A DNA stretch of 64,000 bases from Panulirus ornatus. Lineage: Eukaryota > Arthropoda > Malacostraca > Decapoda > Palinuridae. The stretch is taken from assembly GCF_036320965.1 (NCBI RefSeq), contig NC_092225.1, positions 56,698,424-56,762,423 on the forward strand, written 5' to 3'. How positions within the stretch are numbered: position 1 is the stretch's first letter; each line of letters opens with the position of its first letter. Under the pieces are notes generated by a model that saw nothing but the letters and a program-made list of their open reading frames with translations, was not told the DNA's origin and did not search any database. Below are positions 49,651 through 63,306 of this stretch, piece after piece. The translations under genes were made by a program, and so were the position numbers.

Positions 49651-49655
<5 letters not shown>
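46250..49655 (-). mobile_element. Near-full-length RTE-like LINE, frame broken
   Basis: This is the longest copy (about 3.4 kb) and defines the family's 5' end. Reading the minus strand, it has a 5' UTR (49,655 to about 49,480) with the motifs that also begin the short non-autonomous elements, then the endonuclease start (49,479-49,117: LSETKLK, IGAYAPEHEKK). The remaining endonuclease, linker, reverse transcriptase (GLRQGCVMSP, LLFADDTALV) and C-terminal domain follow to about 46,512. Many lesions are visible: small indels near 49,080, 48,840, 48,660, 48,205, 47,611 and 46,803, and stops near 48,350 and 47,770. The 3' UTR ends in TA-rich sequence without the terminal stem-loop. (TA)n flanks both ends. 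Confidence 0.92.
49117..49479 (-). pseudogene. N-terminal part of LINE apurinic-type endonuclease
   Basis: These 120 codons begin MGCLNVCGCNQDEKKGEIG and include LSETKLKFKGEEW, whose Glu is the expected metal-binding residue of APE-like nucleases, and IGAYAPEHEKKDHER. The end overlaps the start of the truncated ORF at 4,729-7,368, so the two copies complement each other. A one-base loss near 49,080 ends the frame. Confidence 0.85.
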
Positions 49656-49725
<70 letters not shown>

Positions 49726-49792
49726 AATAGATGGGCTATTCTTCGTCTGTTTCCTGGCGCAACCTCGCTGACGCGGGAAACGGCGATCATGT

Positions 49793-49859
<67 letters not shown>
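49655..49859 (+). mobile_element. LINE 3' tail bracketed by two (TA)n tracts
   Basis: (TA)n 49,655-49,722 and 49,799-49,859 flank about 75 bp: 'gatgggctattcttcgtctg', 'tttcctggcgcaacctcgct', stem-loop, 'gatcatgtacaacaa'. It has the same arrangement as 13,260-13,501. Confidence 0.8.
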
Positions 49860-49860
<1 letters not shown>

Positions 49861-49861
49861 G

Positions 49862-49965
49862 CGGACCGAGTACAGGAACAGGGATTCGAACCCTATGCCC
49901 TCGACCCCGTGGATGCGTCACAGTCACCAACGCTAACCGCTACACCACGGAGGTCCCACACCACT
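49862..49965 (-). mobile_element. tRNA-derived SINE, copy 2 (tRNA-like head)
   Basis: On the minus strand a clear A box TGGTGTAGCGG (49,938-49,948) is followed by a perfect B box GGTTCGAATCC (49,882-49,892), with a short stem flanking the T-loop-like segment. No acceptor stem can be closed and the spacing is longer than in a normal tRNA. It is therefore a SINE promoter head rather than a tRNA gene. It ends at (TA)n. Confidence 0.8.
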
Positions 49966-50497
49966 ACAGCGCTTTCGAGTGCCTGGCCTCACGTGATGGT
50001 GATAGAGAGGCGAAAAGTGTGTTGAATTAGGACACATGGAAGAAAGCTGCTCATTCACGAGAAATGGAAACATCTAGAGGAAAGGTAAGGCAGCGGAGTG
50101 GGTATTGAGAAGGAACCTTAGATATCTACATTGCTTCTGAGTATGTACTGAGGACTTATCTATCGTGAGGTATGGGGAGAGTCCCTTGGAATCCAAGACC
50201 CTTGAGCTAAGACAGAGAGCTGCTAAGGTGAGGTGAGAGGTCAAGTCTCCTCCGGCTGGGGGAGGCTGCTGGAGTTAAATCGTGAGAGAGCAATAGAAAC
50301 TACGTCTAAATTTACACCCAGGCAAGAGTAGCATTACCTTCCCGCCAGAGGTCCTCTGATGTGACCTGATTGATCGTTTTGTCTCGTTATGACGCGCGTG
50401 CAGGTCCCCCGGAGTGAGGAGCACAACTGCAGGGATATGGTGGCTACAGTGACCATTACCCAAGCTAGAAAAGATGCATTAGCATCGGTTCCTCATG

Positions 50498-50499
<2 letters not shown>
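49966..50499. other. Unique sequence, no gene recognised
   Basis: No supported feature. Confidence 0.5.

Positions 50500-50568
<69 letters not shown>
50500..50568. repeat. Compound (TA)n(TG)n microsatellite
   Basis: About 18 TA units, then about 16 TG units. Confidence 0.95.
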
Positions 50569-50569
<1 letters not shown>

Positions 50570-50814
50570 CATATATAACCATATATCATATACCCTTTCC
50601 AGGTATAATGGATCGAATACAGGTGTGCTTTTCAGCTCTGTACTGTACTATCATGGAGTCTGTGTCTGTCTGTCTATCTCGACCTCCATCGTAAGCAGCA
50701 GCTGCTCCTCCTCAACCCAAATAAAGACTCTTGTTTAAAAACAGCGGATCCATGTTAGGATCTCTGAGCCGTGTGATGATTTTGAAACCACTTTTGGGAT
50801 GGAAGACTCGTGTT

Positions 50815-51085
50815 GTGGTGGCCAACAACCTTGGGGAGGTGAGGGTTGTGGTAGCCAACAACCTTGGGGAGGAGTGAGGGTTGTGGTAGCCAACAACCTT
50901 GGGGAGGGAGGTGAGGGTTGTGGTAGCCAACCACCTTAGGGAGGTGAGGGTTGTGGTGGCCAACAACCTTAGGGAGGGAGGTGAGGGTTGTGGTAGCCAA
51001 CAACCTTGGGGAGGGAGGTGAGGGTTGTGGTGGCCAACAACCTTAGGGAGGGAGGTGAGGGTTGTGGTGGCCAACAACCTCTTCT
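50815..51085. repeat. 33-37 bp minisatellite, about 8 copies
   Basis: The unit contains GGTTGTGGTGGCCAACAACC (a dyad) plus 'ttggggaggtgag'. Length differences come from extra 'ggga'. Confidence 0.92.
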
Positions 51086-51129
51086 CCTTACCCTAGGATC
51101 AGAAACAAACACACACTCATCCTTGATGG

Positions 51130-51220
51130 ACAGGAAGAAGAAAAAGAAGAAAAAAGAACGATGAATAATAATAAGAAGAACAAGAAGAAGAAGACCAAGA
51201 AGATAAAGAAAAAAACTCAG
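51130..51220. repeat. (GAA)n-like purine tract
   Basis: Imperfect AAG/AAT trinucleotide-rich sequence. Lys-rich readings are artefacts. Confidence 0.8.
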
Positions 51221-51380
51221 CAACAAAATATATGTCTCACGTCTTCCATGGGAAGACATTATGATCCTTGTCATAAGAATCAGACAACTCGTTGCCTTCA
51301 GCTGAAGTGCATATATTCTTGGAGGCGTTGAAACGTAAGCCAATATCGATATCGAAGGTAAGGAAGAAGTTCAGAAAGTT

Positions 51381-51383
<3 letters not shown>

Positions 51384-51436
<53 letters not shown>
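51384..51436. repeat. (TA)n tract at element 5' side
   Basis: About 26 TA units directly abut the 5' end of copy E. Confidence 0.95.
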
Positions 51437-51439
<3 letters not shown>

Positions 51440-51680
51440 CTATCCCTGGGGATAGGGGATTAAGAATACTTCCCACGTATTCCCTGCGTGTCGTAGAAGG
51501 CGACTAAAATGGGAGGGAGCGGGGGGCTGGAAATCCTCCCCTCTCGTTTTTTTTTTTTTTTCCCAAAAGAAGGAACAGAGGGGGCCAGGTGAGGATATTC
51601 CAAAAAAGGCCCAGTCCTCTGTTCTTAACGCTACCTCGCCAACGCGGGAAATGGCAAATAGTTTAAAAGAAAAAAAAAAA

Positions 51681-51682
<2 letters not shown>
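51437..51682 (+). mobile_element. Short non-autonomous LINE derivative (copy E), full length
   Basis: About 245 bp. The 5' end 'cccctatccctggggatagg' forms a small dyad. It is followed by 'aatacttcccacgtattccc', 'tgcgtgtcgtagaaggcgac', 'gggctggaaatcctcccctc', a T-run, 'gaggatattccaaaaaaggc', 'cagtcctctgttcttaacgc' and the stem-loop tail ending in an A-rich stretch. No ORF and no clear Pol III A/B boxes are visible. (TA)n lies on both sides. Confidence 0.88.

Positions 51683-51744
<62 letters not shown>
51683..51744. repeat. (TA)n tract
   Basis: Separates copy E from the 51,743-51,855 palindrome. Confidence 0.95.
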
Positions 51745-51746
<2 letters not shown>

Positions 51747-51887
51747 CTATGAGTCCACGGGGAAAATGAAACATCTACCCCGATGATGTGATTATTACAC
51801 GAAAGTGCACTTGGGAACTTTTCGCGTTTCATTTTCCCCGTGGACTCATAGGAATATCTTGATCACGCGCAAAATTGTGATCCTTCC

Positions 51888-51890
<3 letters not shown>
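51743..51890. repeat. Perfect 30 bp inverted repeat, member of an interspersed family
   Basis: Left arm 51,743-51,772 ('attcctatgagtccacgggg' then 'aaaatgaaac') and right arm 51,826-51,855 are exact reverse complements with a 53 bp spacer. The spacer and right arm match the repeat at 7,321-7,411. Sequence to about 51,890 ('gatcacgcgcaaaattgtga') ends in another (TA)n. Confidence 0.9.

Positions 51891-51891
<1 letters not shown>

Positions 51892-51946
<55 letters not shown>
51892..51946. repeat. (TA)n tract
   Basis: About 27 TA units at the right edge of the palindromic repeat. Confidence 0.95.
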
Positions 51947-54556
<2,610 letters not shown>

Positions 54557-54637
<81 letters not shown>

Positions 54638-54766
54638 CGCGTGTGTGTATGTATATGTGCGTGTGTGGGCGTTTATGTATATACATGTGTATGTGGGTAG
54701 GTTGGGCCATTCCTCGTCTGTTTCCTTGCACTACCTCGCTAACGCGGGAGACGGCGATTAAGTATA

Positions 54767-54840
<74 letters not shown>

Positions 54841-54895
54841 TGGCGCTATCTCGCTGATGCGGAAACGGCGAGCAAGTATAATAAAATAAACTAAT
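54557..54895 (+). mobile_element. Chain of LINE 3' tails and (TA)n(TG)n tracts
   Basis: After the A-run and (TA)n(TG)n to about 54,640 comes a second LINE 3' UTR end (54,640-54,772, 'gtgggtaggttgggccattc' and stem-loop). Then (TA)n(TG)n to about 54,840, then a third minimal tail (54,841-54,885, 'ggcgctatctcgctgatgcg'). Confidence 0.85.
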
Positions 54896-54925
54896 AATGT
54901 ATATACAATATACAAATCATCTGTA

Positions 54926-55536
54926 TTGAAATGGTTTGATGACATGGAGAGAATGAGTGAGGAAAGATTGACAAAGAGGATATATGTGTCAGAGGTGGAG
55001 GGAACGAGAAGTGGGAGACCAAATTGGAGGTGGAAGGATGGAGCGAAAAAGATTTTGAGCGATCGGGGTCTGAACATGCAGGAGGGTGAAAGGCGTGCAA
55101 GGAATAGAGTGAATTGCAACGGTGTGGTATACCGGGGTGGACGTGCTGTCAATGGATTGAACCTGGGCATGTGAAGCATCTAGGGTAAGTCATGGTAAGT
55201 TTTCTGGAGCCTGGATGTGGAAAGGGAGCTGTGGTGTCGGTGCATTACACATGACAGCTAGAGACTGAATGTGAACGAACGTGGCTTTTGTTGTCTTTTC
55301 CTAGCGCTACTTTGCGCGCTCGCCGGGGTAGGGGGGTGACATTTCATATGTGGTGGGTTGGCGACGGGAATGGATGAAGGCAGTAAGTATGAATATGTAC
55401 ATGCGTATATATGTATATGTCTGCGTATGTATATGTATGTATACGTTGAAATGTATAGGTAGGTATATGTGCGTGTGTGGACATTTATGTATATGGATGT
55501 GTATGTGGGTGGGTTTGGCCATTCTTTCGTCTGTTT
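54926..55536 (+). mobile_element. 5'-truncated LINE copy, long 3' UTR variant
   Basis: Begins at the coding region for [19 protein letters not shown], runs to the frame end near 55,140, then into a long 3' UTR. It is cut off at 'cttttcgtctgttt'-like sequence (55,536) by the SINE, so the tail stem-loop is missing. Confidence 0.88.
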
Positions 55537-55728
55537 AGTCTATATTCTAAGACAGGTATACTGACCAGCCCATAAAAAAGGATGAACAGCTGAGGTGACT
55601 GTGGACCGACTGCCGCAATCAATATTCCAAGCTACGCGATCGACCCCGGGTGGCCAGGGAATGCGCAACAGACACCGACGGCGAGCGCTACACCACGGAG
55701 GTTCCGGTGGTGGAGCTGGCAAATGACC
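55537..55728 (-). mobile_element. tRNA-derived SINE, copy 3
   Basis: Minus strand: head with 'ctccgtggtgtagcgc' (A box, diverged), a damaged B box 'ggtcgatcgc', then body 'cggtccacagtcacctcagc', 'tgttcatcc', 'atgggctggtc' ending near 55,537. Head matches copy 2 and body matches copy 1, tying the three into one family. Confidence 0.8.
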
Positions 55729-56985
55729 CTTAACCTCTCTCCCCGCTGGCCTCTCTTACACCCTTCCTTCCTTCACTCACTCCCTCGCTCTCTTACTCTC
55801 ACATCCTTTCCCTCCCTCACTATGTCCCTCTCTTCGTTCCTCCTCTTCTCTACATCAGACGTCTGTCTCTTTGACTCGTCTCCCAACACTTCCAGGAAAA
55901 TGTATTCCCTCAAGCACCGCCTCTTGGCTTTTTTGTGACCCTCTCGTGTTCTTCAGGTATAGGGTACCGTCCTGTTATTTCTAAAGATTTCCTGCAAAGT
56001 ATTTTTCCAAGACCGTTCTAAGGGAGCATGAAAAATTGCCACTCGTGAGCTCTCGCTCGCCCAGATGGGAGACAGTAATGATGAGACTTTGTATAAACTG
56101 CGTCAGATTCTCATGAGAAATTCAGGTGGTTATATGCAAGAGGATGACGATCCTCTAACGCCTCGGGCTCAAGTCAGATGTGGGAACGGTGCGCCAGGGG
56201 AGGAAGAGGAGGATCGAAACCTGCTTCTGGGAACGTCGCTTGGTCATTAAGGCGACAGAACTGAACCGAAATTCTCCCTTTCCAGTCAGAAGGTGCGGAG
56301 CAGAACTCAAGATGTCTGGTTGCTGTAAGGAGGATTTTCTAGAGAGGTGAAAAAAGAAAGACATATGAAGAATGAGAGGAAGGTAGAAGGATATGAGGAT
56401 GGTAGAAAAATGGGTACATGCAGCAGTGAGTATTATCATTACGCCTGACATTTAAAGTTCAATTGCACAGAAGACTTTCTCTACGACAGGTGACGCGGGC
56501 TCTACAAATCTACGACTACACAATTTCACTTATGAAAAAGAAAAAAATATCCTAAGCATGAATTAAGGAATTAAAGTTATAGAGAGACTTTTAGTCGAGT
56601 CTCTGCAACCTTTGCATACGCCGGCATTGAAGTGATGCAGATAACTGTCACTACAGACTACTCTCGATCAAAAGAATGCTTCGCGAAGTGGTCGTGTCAG
56701 CTGAGACGGTCTTGTGGTTCAGAAAACACATTTGATGAAGCCTGCAACCCTCCGGAAACACACTGTTTCTCGATACATGTTGAATTTCCAGTATCATGTT
56801 CGATGTTACCTTTATTTTCCTTCCAAAATATCTATTACCTTGCCTTTACTGAAATATCATAGCATTACTTAGAAAAAATATATCTTGGTTTCAGCAATGG
56901 CAAAAGATAAGCTACTTTTGATGGGAAAATAATTTATAACTTCTGTGATACTACAGCTGCATATTCAGTAATGTTAATGAGGTTA
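55729..56985. other. Unique sequence, no gene recognised
   Basis: A 61-codon open frame at 56,065-56,250 and a 76-codon one at 56,632-56,862 lack recognisable motifs. Confidence 0.5.
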
Positions 56986-57107
56986 TACTTCGGTGGATAG
57001 GAAGCTGGTTGACTGGCCGTAAACAAAGTGTAGTGAGGAACGGTCGAGCCTCAGAATGGTTGGACGTAATAAGTGAAGTGCCACAGGGATCAATCTTGGA
57101 ACCAGTT

Positions 57108-57249
57108 CTCTTTTTTTTTTTTTTTAATTTTCCAAAACAAGGAACTGAGAAGGGGGCCAGGTGAGGATATTCCCTCAAAGGCCCAGTCCTCTGTTCTTAA
57201 CGCTATCTCGCTAACGCGGGAAATGGCGAATAGTTTGAAAGAAAGAAAG

Positions 57250-57251
<2 letters not shown>
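57108..57251 (+). mobile_element. Short non-autonomous LINE derivative (copy F) inside the CR1 pseudogene
   Basis: 5'-truncated: starts at the T-run, then 'gaagggggccaggtgaggat', 'ggcccagtcctctgttctta', stem-loop tail and (GAAA)n, followed by (TA)n to 57,404. CR1 coding sequence lies on both sides. Confidence 0.9.
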
Positions 57252-57345
<94 letters not shown>

Positions 57346-57354
57346 TATATCATA

Positions 57355-57404
<50 letters not shown>
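57251..57404. repeat. (TA)n tract, about 150 bp
   Basis: TA repeats with 'catatatcatatatatg' in the middle, at the 3' end of copy F. Confidence 0.95.
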
Positions 57405-57405
<1 letters not shown>

Positions 57406-58230
57406 ATGGCACTGATAATGGACTGCATTCTAAGATATCAAAATTCGAGAATGATATCAAGCTGGGAAATAAATCTATAATTGAACTTGTACGTCTGGAT
57501 CTTCAAAGTGACATAGACAAACTGATGGCCTTGCCTCGTACGACGCAAATCAATTTTACCATCGATAAGTTCAGAGTTTCACGTATCAGTAGCAAACACG
57601 GAAAGGTAAGCTACACTATGAATTCTGCTGAACTGCAAGAGGTAGATGAGGAGAAAGACTTGGGCGAAATAATCTCTAGTGACCTAAAGCCATGTAAGCA
57701 GTGCACAGATGCAGTGAAAAGAGCGAACATGATTCTTGGATTCATTACGATTTTCGACTTTAAATCTACGGAAACCATCCTTACTCTCAGTAATCAACTG
57801 GTACGTCCACATCTTGAATACTTTAAAAAAAAAGACATCGAAAGCACAACGCCGAGCTACCATTCCCGGACTGTGAAATTATCCTGTGAGAACAGACAAG
57901 ACGACTTGAATCCATTTACCTTAAAAAGAGAGAAGTTATGATGGGATCTAATACAGGTATTCAAGATCATCAAAGGCTCTGATAACCTTGATCTGTCCAC
58001 CTACTTAAGACGTGATTCGTCTGATGTCACTCGTAGCAATGGATTAAAAACTCGTGGGCAAACCTTTTACCTCTAATATGAAGCGTAGTTCTTTTCGCTC
58101 AACGGGATTGTTACGATACGAAACGATTAACGAAACAGTGTGGTTTGAGGCAGCGCTACAGTCAAGCTTACGATCAGACTCAATGAATATTTCGCTTTAA
58201 GTCCATGACTAAAATTATTTTCACCACACT

Positions 58231-59467
58231 GAGAGTTCGCAGATTTTTCTCTCTGAATAACCCTTGTCTTCTAACTTTGACCACACTTAATCTGTGAGTC
58301 TTTGACACCGTCCGCTATCACAAACAACCTCGGAAGGGACCCAGTGGTCTGTTGCTATTTGAATTCTTTTGTATATCTACGTTTTCCTGTAGGGTCTTGA
58401 GCGCCAGTGGCCTGGCCCACCGTCCCAACCACAAGACCAAGTAAACCTTCCTTTGTTGGTATTGTGGCAGTGAAGGACTCCCGCCCACGGCCTCTCAGTT
58501 ACCCTCCTCCTCCTACTCTTCTTCTTCTTCCATTCAGACCCACAATAGAGAGCGTGGCAGAGTTTATCTACACTGACAGCCTTAGAGCCTGTACGCCCAG
58601 AAGGCTGAGTAGCCGGCCAGCCGGCGCTGAGGACTGACACCTACTTATCTTGGGAGGAAAAGTTTTGAAAGCCTCAGGTTAAAATGATCTGCAGTGAAAC
58701 GTCTTTGTCATGAAAGAAAACGGAGATGAGGCTCTCTTTAGAAGAAAATCATGTAAATTTAACCGAAAACGAAGCTATTCTGGTAAGAATAAAATGAAAA
58801 TTAGAAGAGGAGTGATACTGCATCAGACAAGTCTGGGAAACCGTAAGTAGGAAGAGCTGATGTTTGTAAGAGAAGGAAAGGGTATTTGACATCAGCGAAT
58901 GACGAAAATGGTGACAGACGAGCGTCTATCAATATAGAAGGAACAGACATAAGGAGAGAGACGGAGAAGCAAAGTGATCAGGAGAGATAGAGATCATAGA
59001 GGAAGAAGTAAGAGGAGAAGGGGAGGGGTGGGTAATTAAAACCTCTTTGAATAGAATACGAAACTGGAATTACTGACGAGATGGTGAGAAATGTGGTAAA
59101 GAGTGGAGGTAAAAAAACGGTTGAGGAATGGATCTGGAAGGGTGTTTTAGTAACATAAAAAACAAAAACAAAAAAGCTTCGCCTGATAAATGGTTGAGGA
59201 GAGTAAATGTTCTAGTATTATAGAGGAAGTGGGGGAAAAGTCAAAATCAAGTGTGCAGTGTTTTAAGGGAATATTTCTGCTCACCATAGCTGGCGGGATG
59301 GTGGATGATCGCGTTACGAAGGATTAATGAAACCTCCGTTGGTAGAGGACAAGCTGGTGTTCAGAAAGGAAGAGCGAGTGTACGATGAGATTATTGCATT
59401 CAAAGTGGAATGACACCAATAGAAAATAAAAGAGACGATGCTTACTGTAGTCAGTGATTTATGTGTG

Positions 59468-59468
<1 letters not shown>
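58231..59468. other. Unique sequence, no gene recognised
   Basis: Partly purine-rich (58,660-59,450). No recognised coding motif. Confidence 0.5.

Positions 59469-59516
<48 letters not shown>
59469..59516. repeat. (TA)n tract
   Basis: Flanks the 3' end of copy G. Confidence 0.95.
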
Positions 59517-61040
<1,524 letters not shown>

Positions 61041-61042
<2 letters not shown>

Positions 61043-62335
61043 CACATCATAAAACAGAACAGCTTTTTAAAAAGGATTTTGCAATGCTTTGACACTGCAA
61101 AGTGTGCATGGAAAAATTCTGAAATGTGTTAAAAGCTTTGTTAATGGAAAAAGAGCATGTGTGAGAGTAAGTGCGAGTATGTGTAAGTGCGAGTATGTGC
61201 GAGAATAAGTGCGAGTATGTGCGAGTATGTGTGAGAGTAAGTGCGAGTATGTGTGAGAGTAAGTGCGAGTATGTGCGAGTATGTGTGAGAGTAAGTGCGA
61301 GTATGTGTAAGTGCGAGTATGTGCGAGAATAAGTGCGAGTATGTGTGAGAATAAGTGCGAGTATGTGCGAGTATGTGTGAGAGTAAGTGCGAGTATGTGT
61401 AAGTGCGAGTATGTGCGAGAATAAGTGCGAGTATGTGCGAGTATGTGTGAGAATAAGTGCGAGTATGTGTAAGTGCGAGTATGTGCGAGAATAAGTGCGA
61501 GTATGTGTGAGAGTAAGTGCGAGTATGTGTGAGAATAAGTGCGAGTATGCGTAAGAGTAAGTGCGAGTATGTGTAAGCGCGAGTATGTGTGAGAATAAGT
61601 GCGAGTATGTGTGAGAGTAAGTGGGAGCATGTGTAAGAGTAAGTGCGAGCGAGTGTGAGAGTAAGTGCGAGCATGTGTGAGATTAAGTGAGAGCATGTGT
61701 GAAAGTAAGTGCGAGCGTGTGTGAGAGTAAGTGCGAGTATGTGCAAGTGTAAGTGCGAGCGTGTGTGAGAGTAAGTGAGAGCATGTGTGAAAGTAAGCGC
61801 GAGCATGTGTGAAAGTAAGCGCGAGCATGTGTGAGAGTATGTGCAACCATGTGAGAGTAAGTGCGAGTATGTGTAAGTGCGAGCATGTGCGAGAGTAAAA
61901 GCTGGTATATGTGAGTGGTGTGAAATAACAGGAGTGCGACAGGGCTGTGTGGTGTCACAACAGATATTCAATGTTTCTTAATGGATGGGACCCGGTAGTG
62001 CGAGAGAGGTGCAGTGGAACACCCTGATCACGGAAAACCCCAAAGTTCATGTTGCCACTGTCATTATATGCAGATGACGGTGTACTGTTAGCTAGATCAG
62101 TGGACGTGTTGGTTAAGATTGTGAATGTGAGACGAGGCTGGCGAAAGTGGACGTGGACACGAAAATTAGGTTTCTTGTAAAGGGAAGGGAGAGGCCCACG
62201 GTGCGAGATCAGTTTCGCAATGGTCATGGTGCAGAACGTGAAAGTTGTGTACGAGTTCAAACACCCGGGAGTAAAGTCGAGCGAGAATGGCAATGACAAA
62301 ACTAAAGCTGAAAAGTAATGCCATGCAAGAGGAGG
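61041..62335 (+). pseudogene. LINE remnant of a second RTE-like type, split by a minisatellite
   Basis: Left of the array the plus strand reads KSFVNGKRACVRVSAS (about 61,128-61,175). Right of it (about 61,905 onward) it reads ITGVRQGCVVSQQIFN. After a frame change it continues LPLSLYADDGVLLARSVDVL (about 62,055-62,110) and VKVVYEFKHPGVKSSENGND (near 62,240). These follow the motif order of LINE reverse transcriptases: segment before motif B, GVRQGCV, YADD box and the downstream thumb region. Stops and frameshifts are numerous. It differs from the main family (YADDGVLLA rather than FADDTALVA), so it is a separate LINE lineage. Confidence 0.8.
61153..61905. repeat. Variable 12-22 bp minisatellite inside LINE coding sequence
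   Basis: Combinations of 'gtgcgagtatgt' and 'gtgagagtaa' repeated about 40 times. The repeat word also occurs at the LINE left flank ('catgtgtgagagtaagtgcg'). It seems to have grown out of the LINE's own ACVRVSA codons. Confidence 0.9.
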
Positions 62336-62346
62336 GGTGAGAGAGG

Positions 62347-62347
<1 letters not shown>

Positions 62348-62412
<65 letters not shown>
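62348..62412. repeat. (GA)n microsatellite
   Basis: About 32 GA units. 62,413-62,875 is unique with a 14-15-nt C-run near 62,840. Confidence 0.95.
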
Positions 62413-62415
<3 letters not shown>

Positions 62416-62869
62416 GATTTGAAAGCCTTGGCGCCTGGAGGGGTAAAACGTAGGGTGTGCAAGACAGCAGCTAGCATGAATTCCAAGGCCTCACAAATGG
62501 CAAGAAAGAGCGATCGAATCCACAAGTATTCTTGAAATAAATACTACAAACACGACGACGAAACATATCACACCAATGTCCTGCGTGGCGGATGGATGAG
62601 AGAGGGGGCGATCCACTCTTCAACCCAGGTAGAATATTGCACAAACCTCCTCTCCACAAGCTACAGACACCTGAGCGAGAATGTTACATGGACAGTAACG
62701 CGAGCCTCCAGCTCAACCAAGAGGAAGTGACGATCACAAAGGAGGCGTTGAACCCCCTCCCCCCGCAGAAGACAACGGCAGAGCCGCCTAGGGTGATGAG
62801 GCATATGGGATCACGCACCACTGCCATGGCCATCCCTACCCCCCCCCCCCCCCAAGCAAACTCTCGTCG

Positions 62870-62875
<6 letters not shown>

Positions 62876-62941
<66 letters not shown>
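62876..62941. repeat. (CT)n microsatellite
   Basis: About 33 CT units. 62,942-63,249 holds nothing assigned. Confidence 0.95.
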
Positions 62942-62943
<2 letters not shown>

Positions 62944-63248
62944 TCTCCCTCTCTCAGTGAGACGCATGAATGGTGAATAAACAAGCCACTTGAGGCCCCC
63001 CCGTCCCCCCCTCTCCATTCACTAAATCATGACGAGTGATAATTAATGGCAAGAGGATCTCAGCTAAGCTTGATGAATCGGCCGGCCAGCTTTGAGGTGC
63101 GGACGCGGAACCACAACAAAGCAATATGAATGCATTCATTACCGGATGAATTGACGAAACTAATAAATATGTGCAATACTGCCGTGTGGGACCTTCATTC
63201 AAGTCTGCATTAACGAAGGTCACTATAATCACTGCATAAAATTACCGA

Positions 63249-63249
<1 letters not shown>

Positions 63250-63304
<55 letters not shown>
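63250..63304. repeat. (TA)n microsatellite
   Basis: About 27 TA units without an adjacent recognisable retroelement. Confidence 0.95.

Positions 63305-63306
<2 letters not shown>

Larger units (their letters stand above)
56990..58230 (+). pseudogene. CR1-like LINE reverse transcriptase pseudogene
   Basis: A remnant of a non-LTR retrotransposon distinct from the RTE-like family. The first part (56,994-57,109) reads SWLTGRKQ, SEWLDV and [12 protein letters not shown], the RT segment before motif C. It is split by a non-autonomous element plus (TA)n (57,108-57,404). It then resumes with [10 protein letters not shown], where the expected catalytic FADD has become FEND. It continues through [17 protein letters not shown] and LVRPHLEY in an open frame (57,525-57,941), and after a stop VFKIIKGSDN and further C-terminal similarity to about 58,230. 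The loss of catalytic Asp, the stops and the insertion show it is dead. CR1 clade is assigned by motif recall. Confidence 0.88.

Noticed and set aside
49862..49965. Functional tRNA gene on the minus strand
   Set aside because: A and B boxes are present but no acceptor stem closes, and the head is shared with SINE copies.
51743..51855. Hammerhead ribozyme: 'ctatgagtcc...gaaac' resembles the CUGAUGA...GAAA core, with a CACGA/TCGTG stem candidate in the 7.3 kb copy
   Set aside because: The catalytic core would read CCTATGA instead of CUGAUGA in both copies (including loss of the essential G), and the stem II strands do not pair properly.
61067..61971. 259-276-codon His/Ser/Thr/Leu-rich minus-strand frames
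   Set aside because: Antisense readings of the minisatellite; the meaningful similarity (LINE RT) is on the plus strand.
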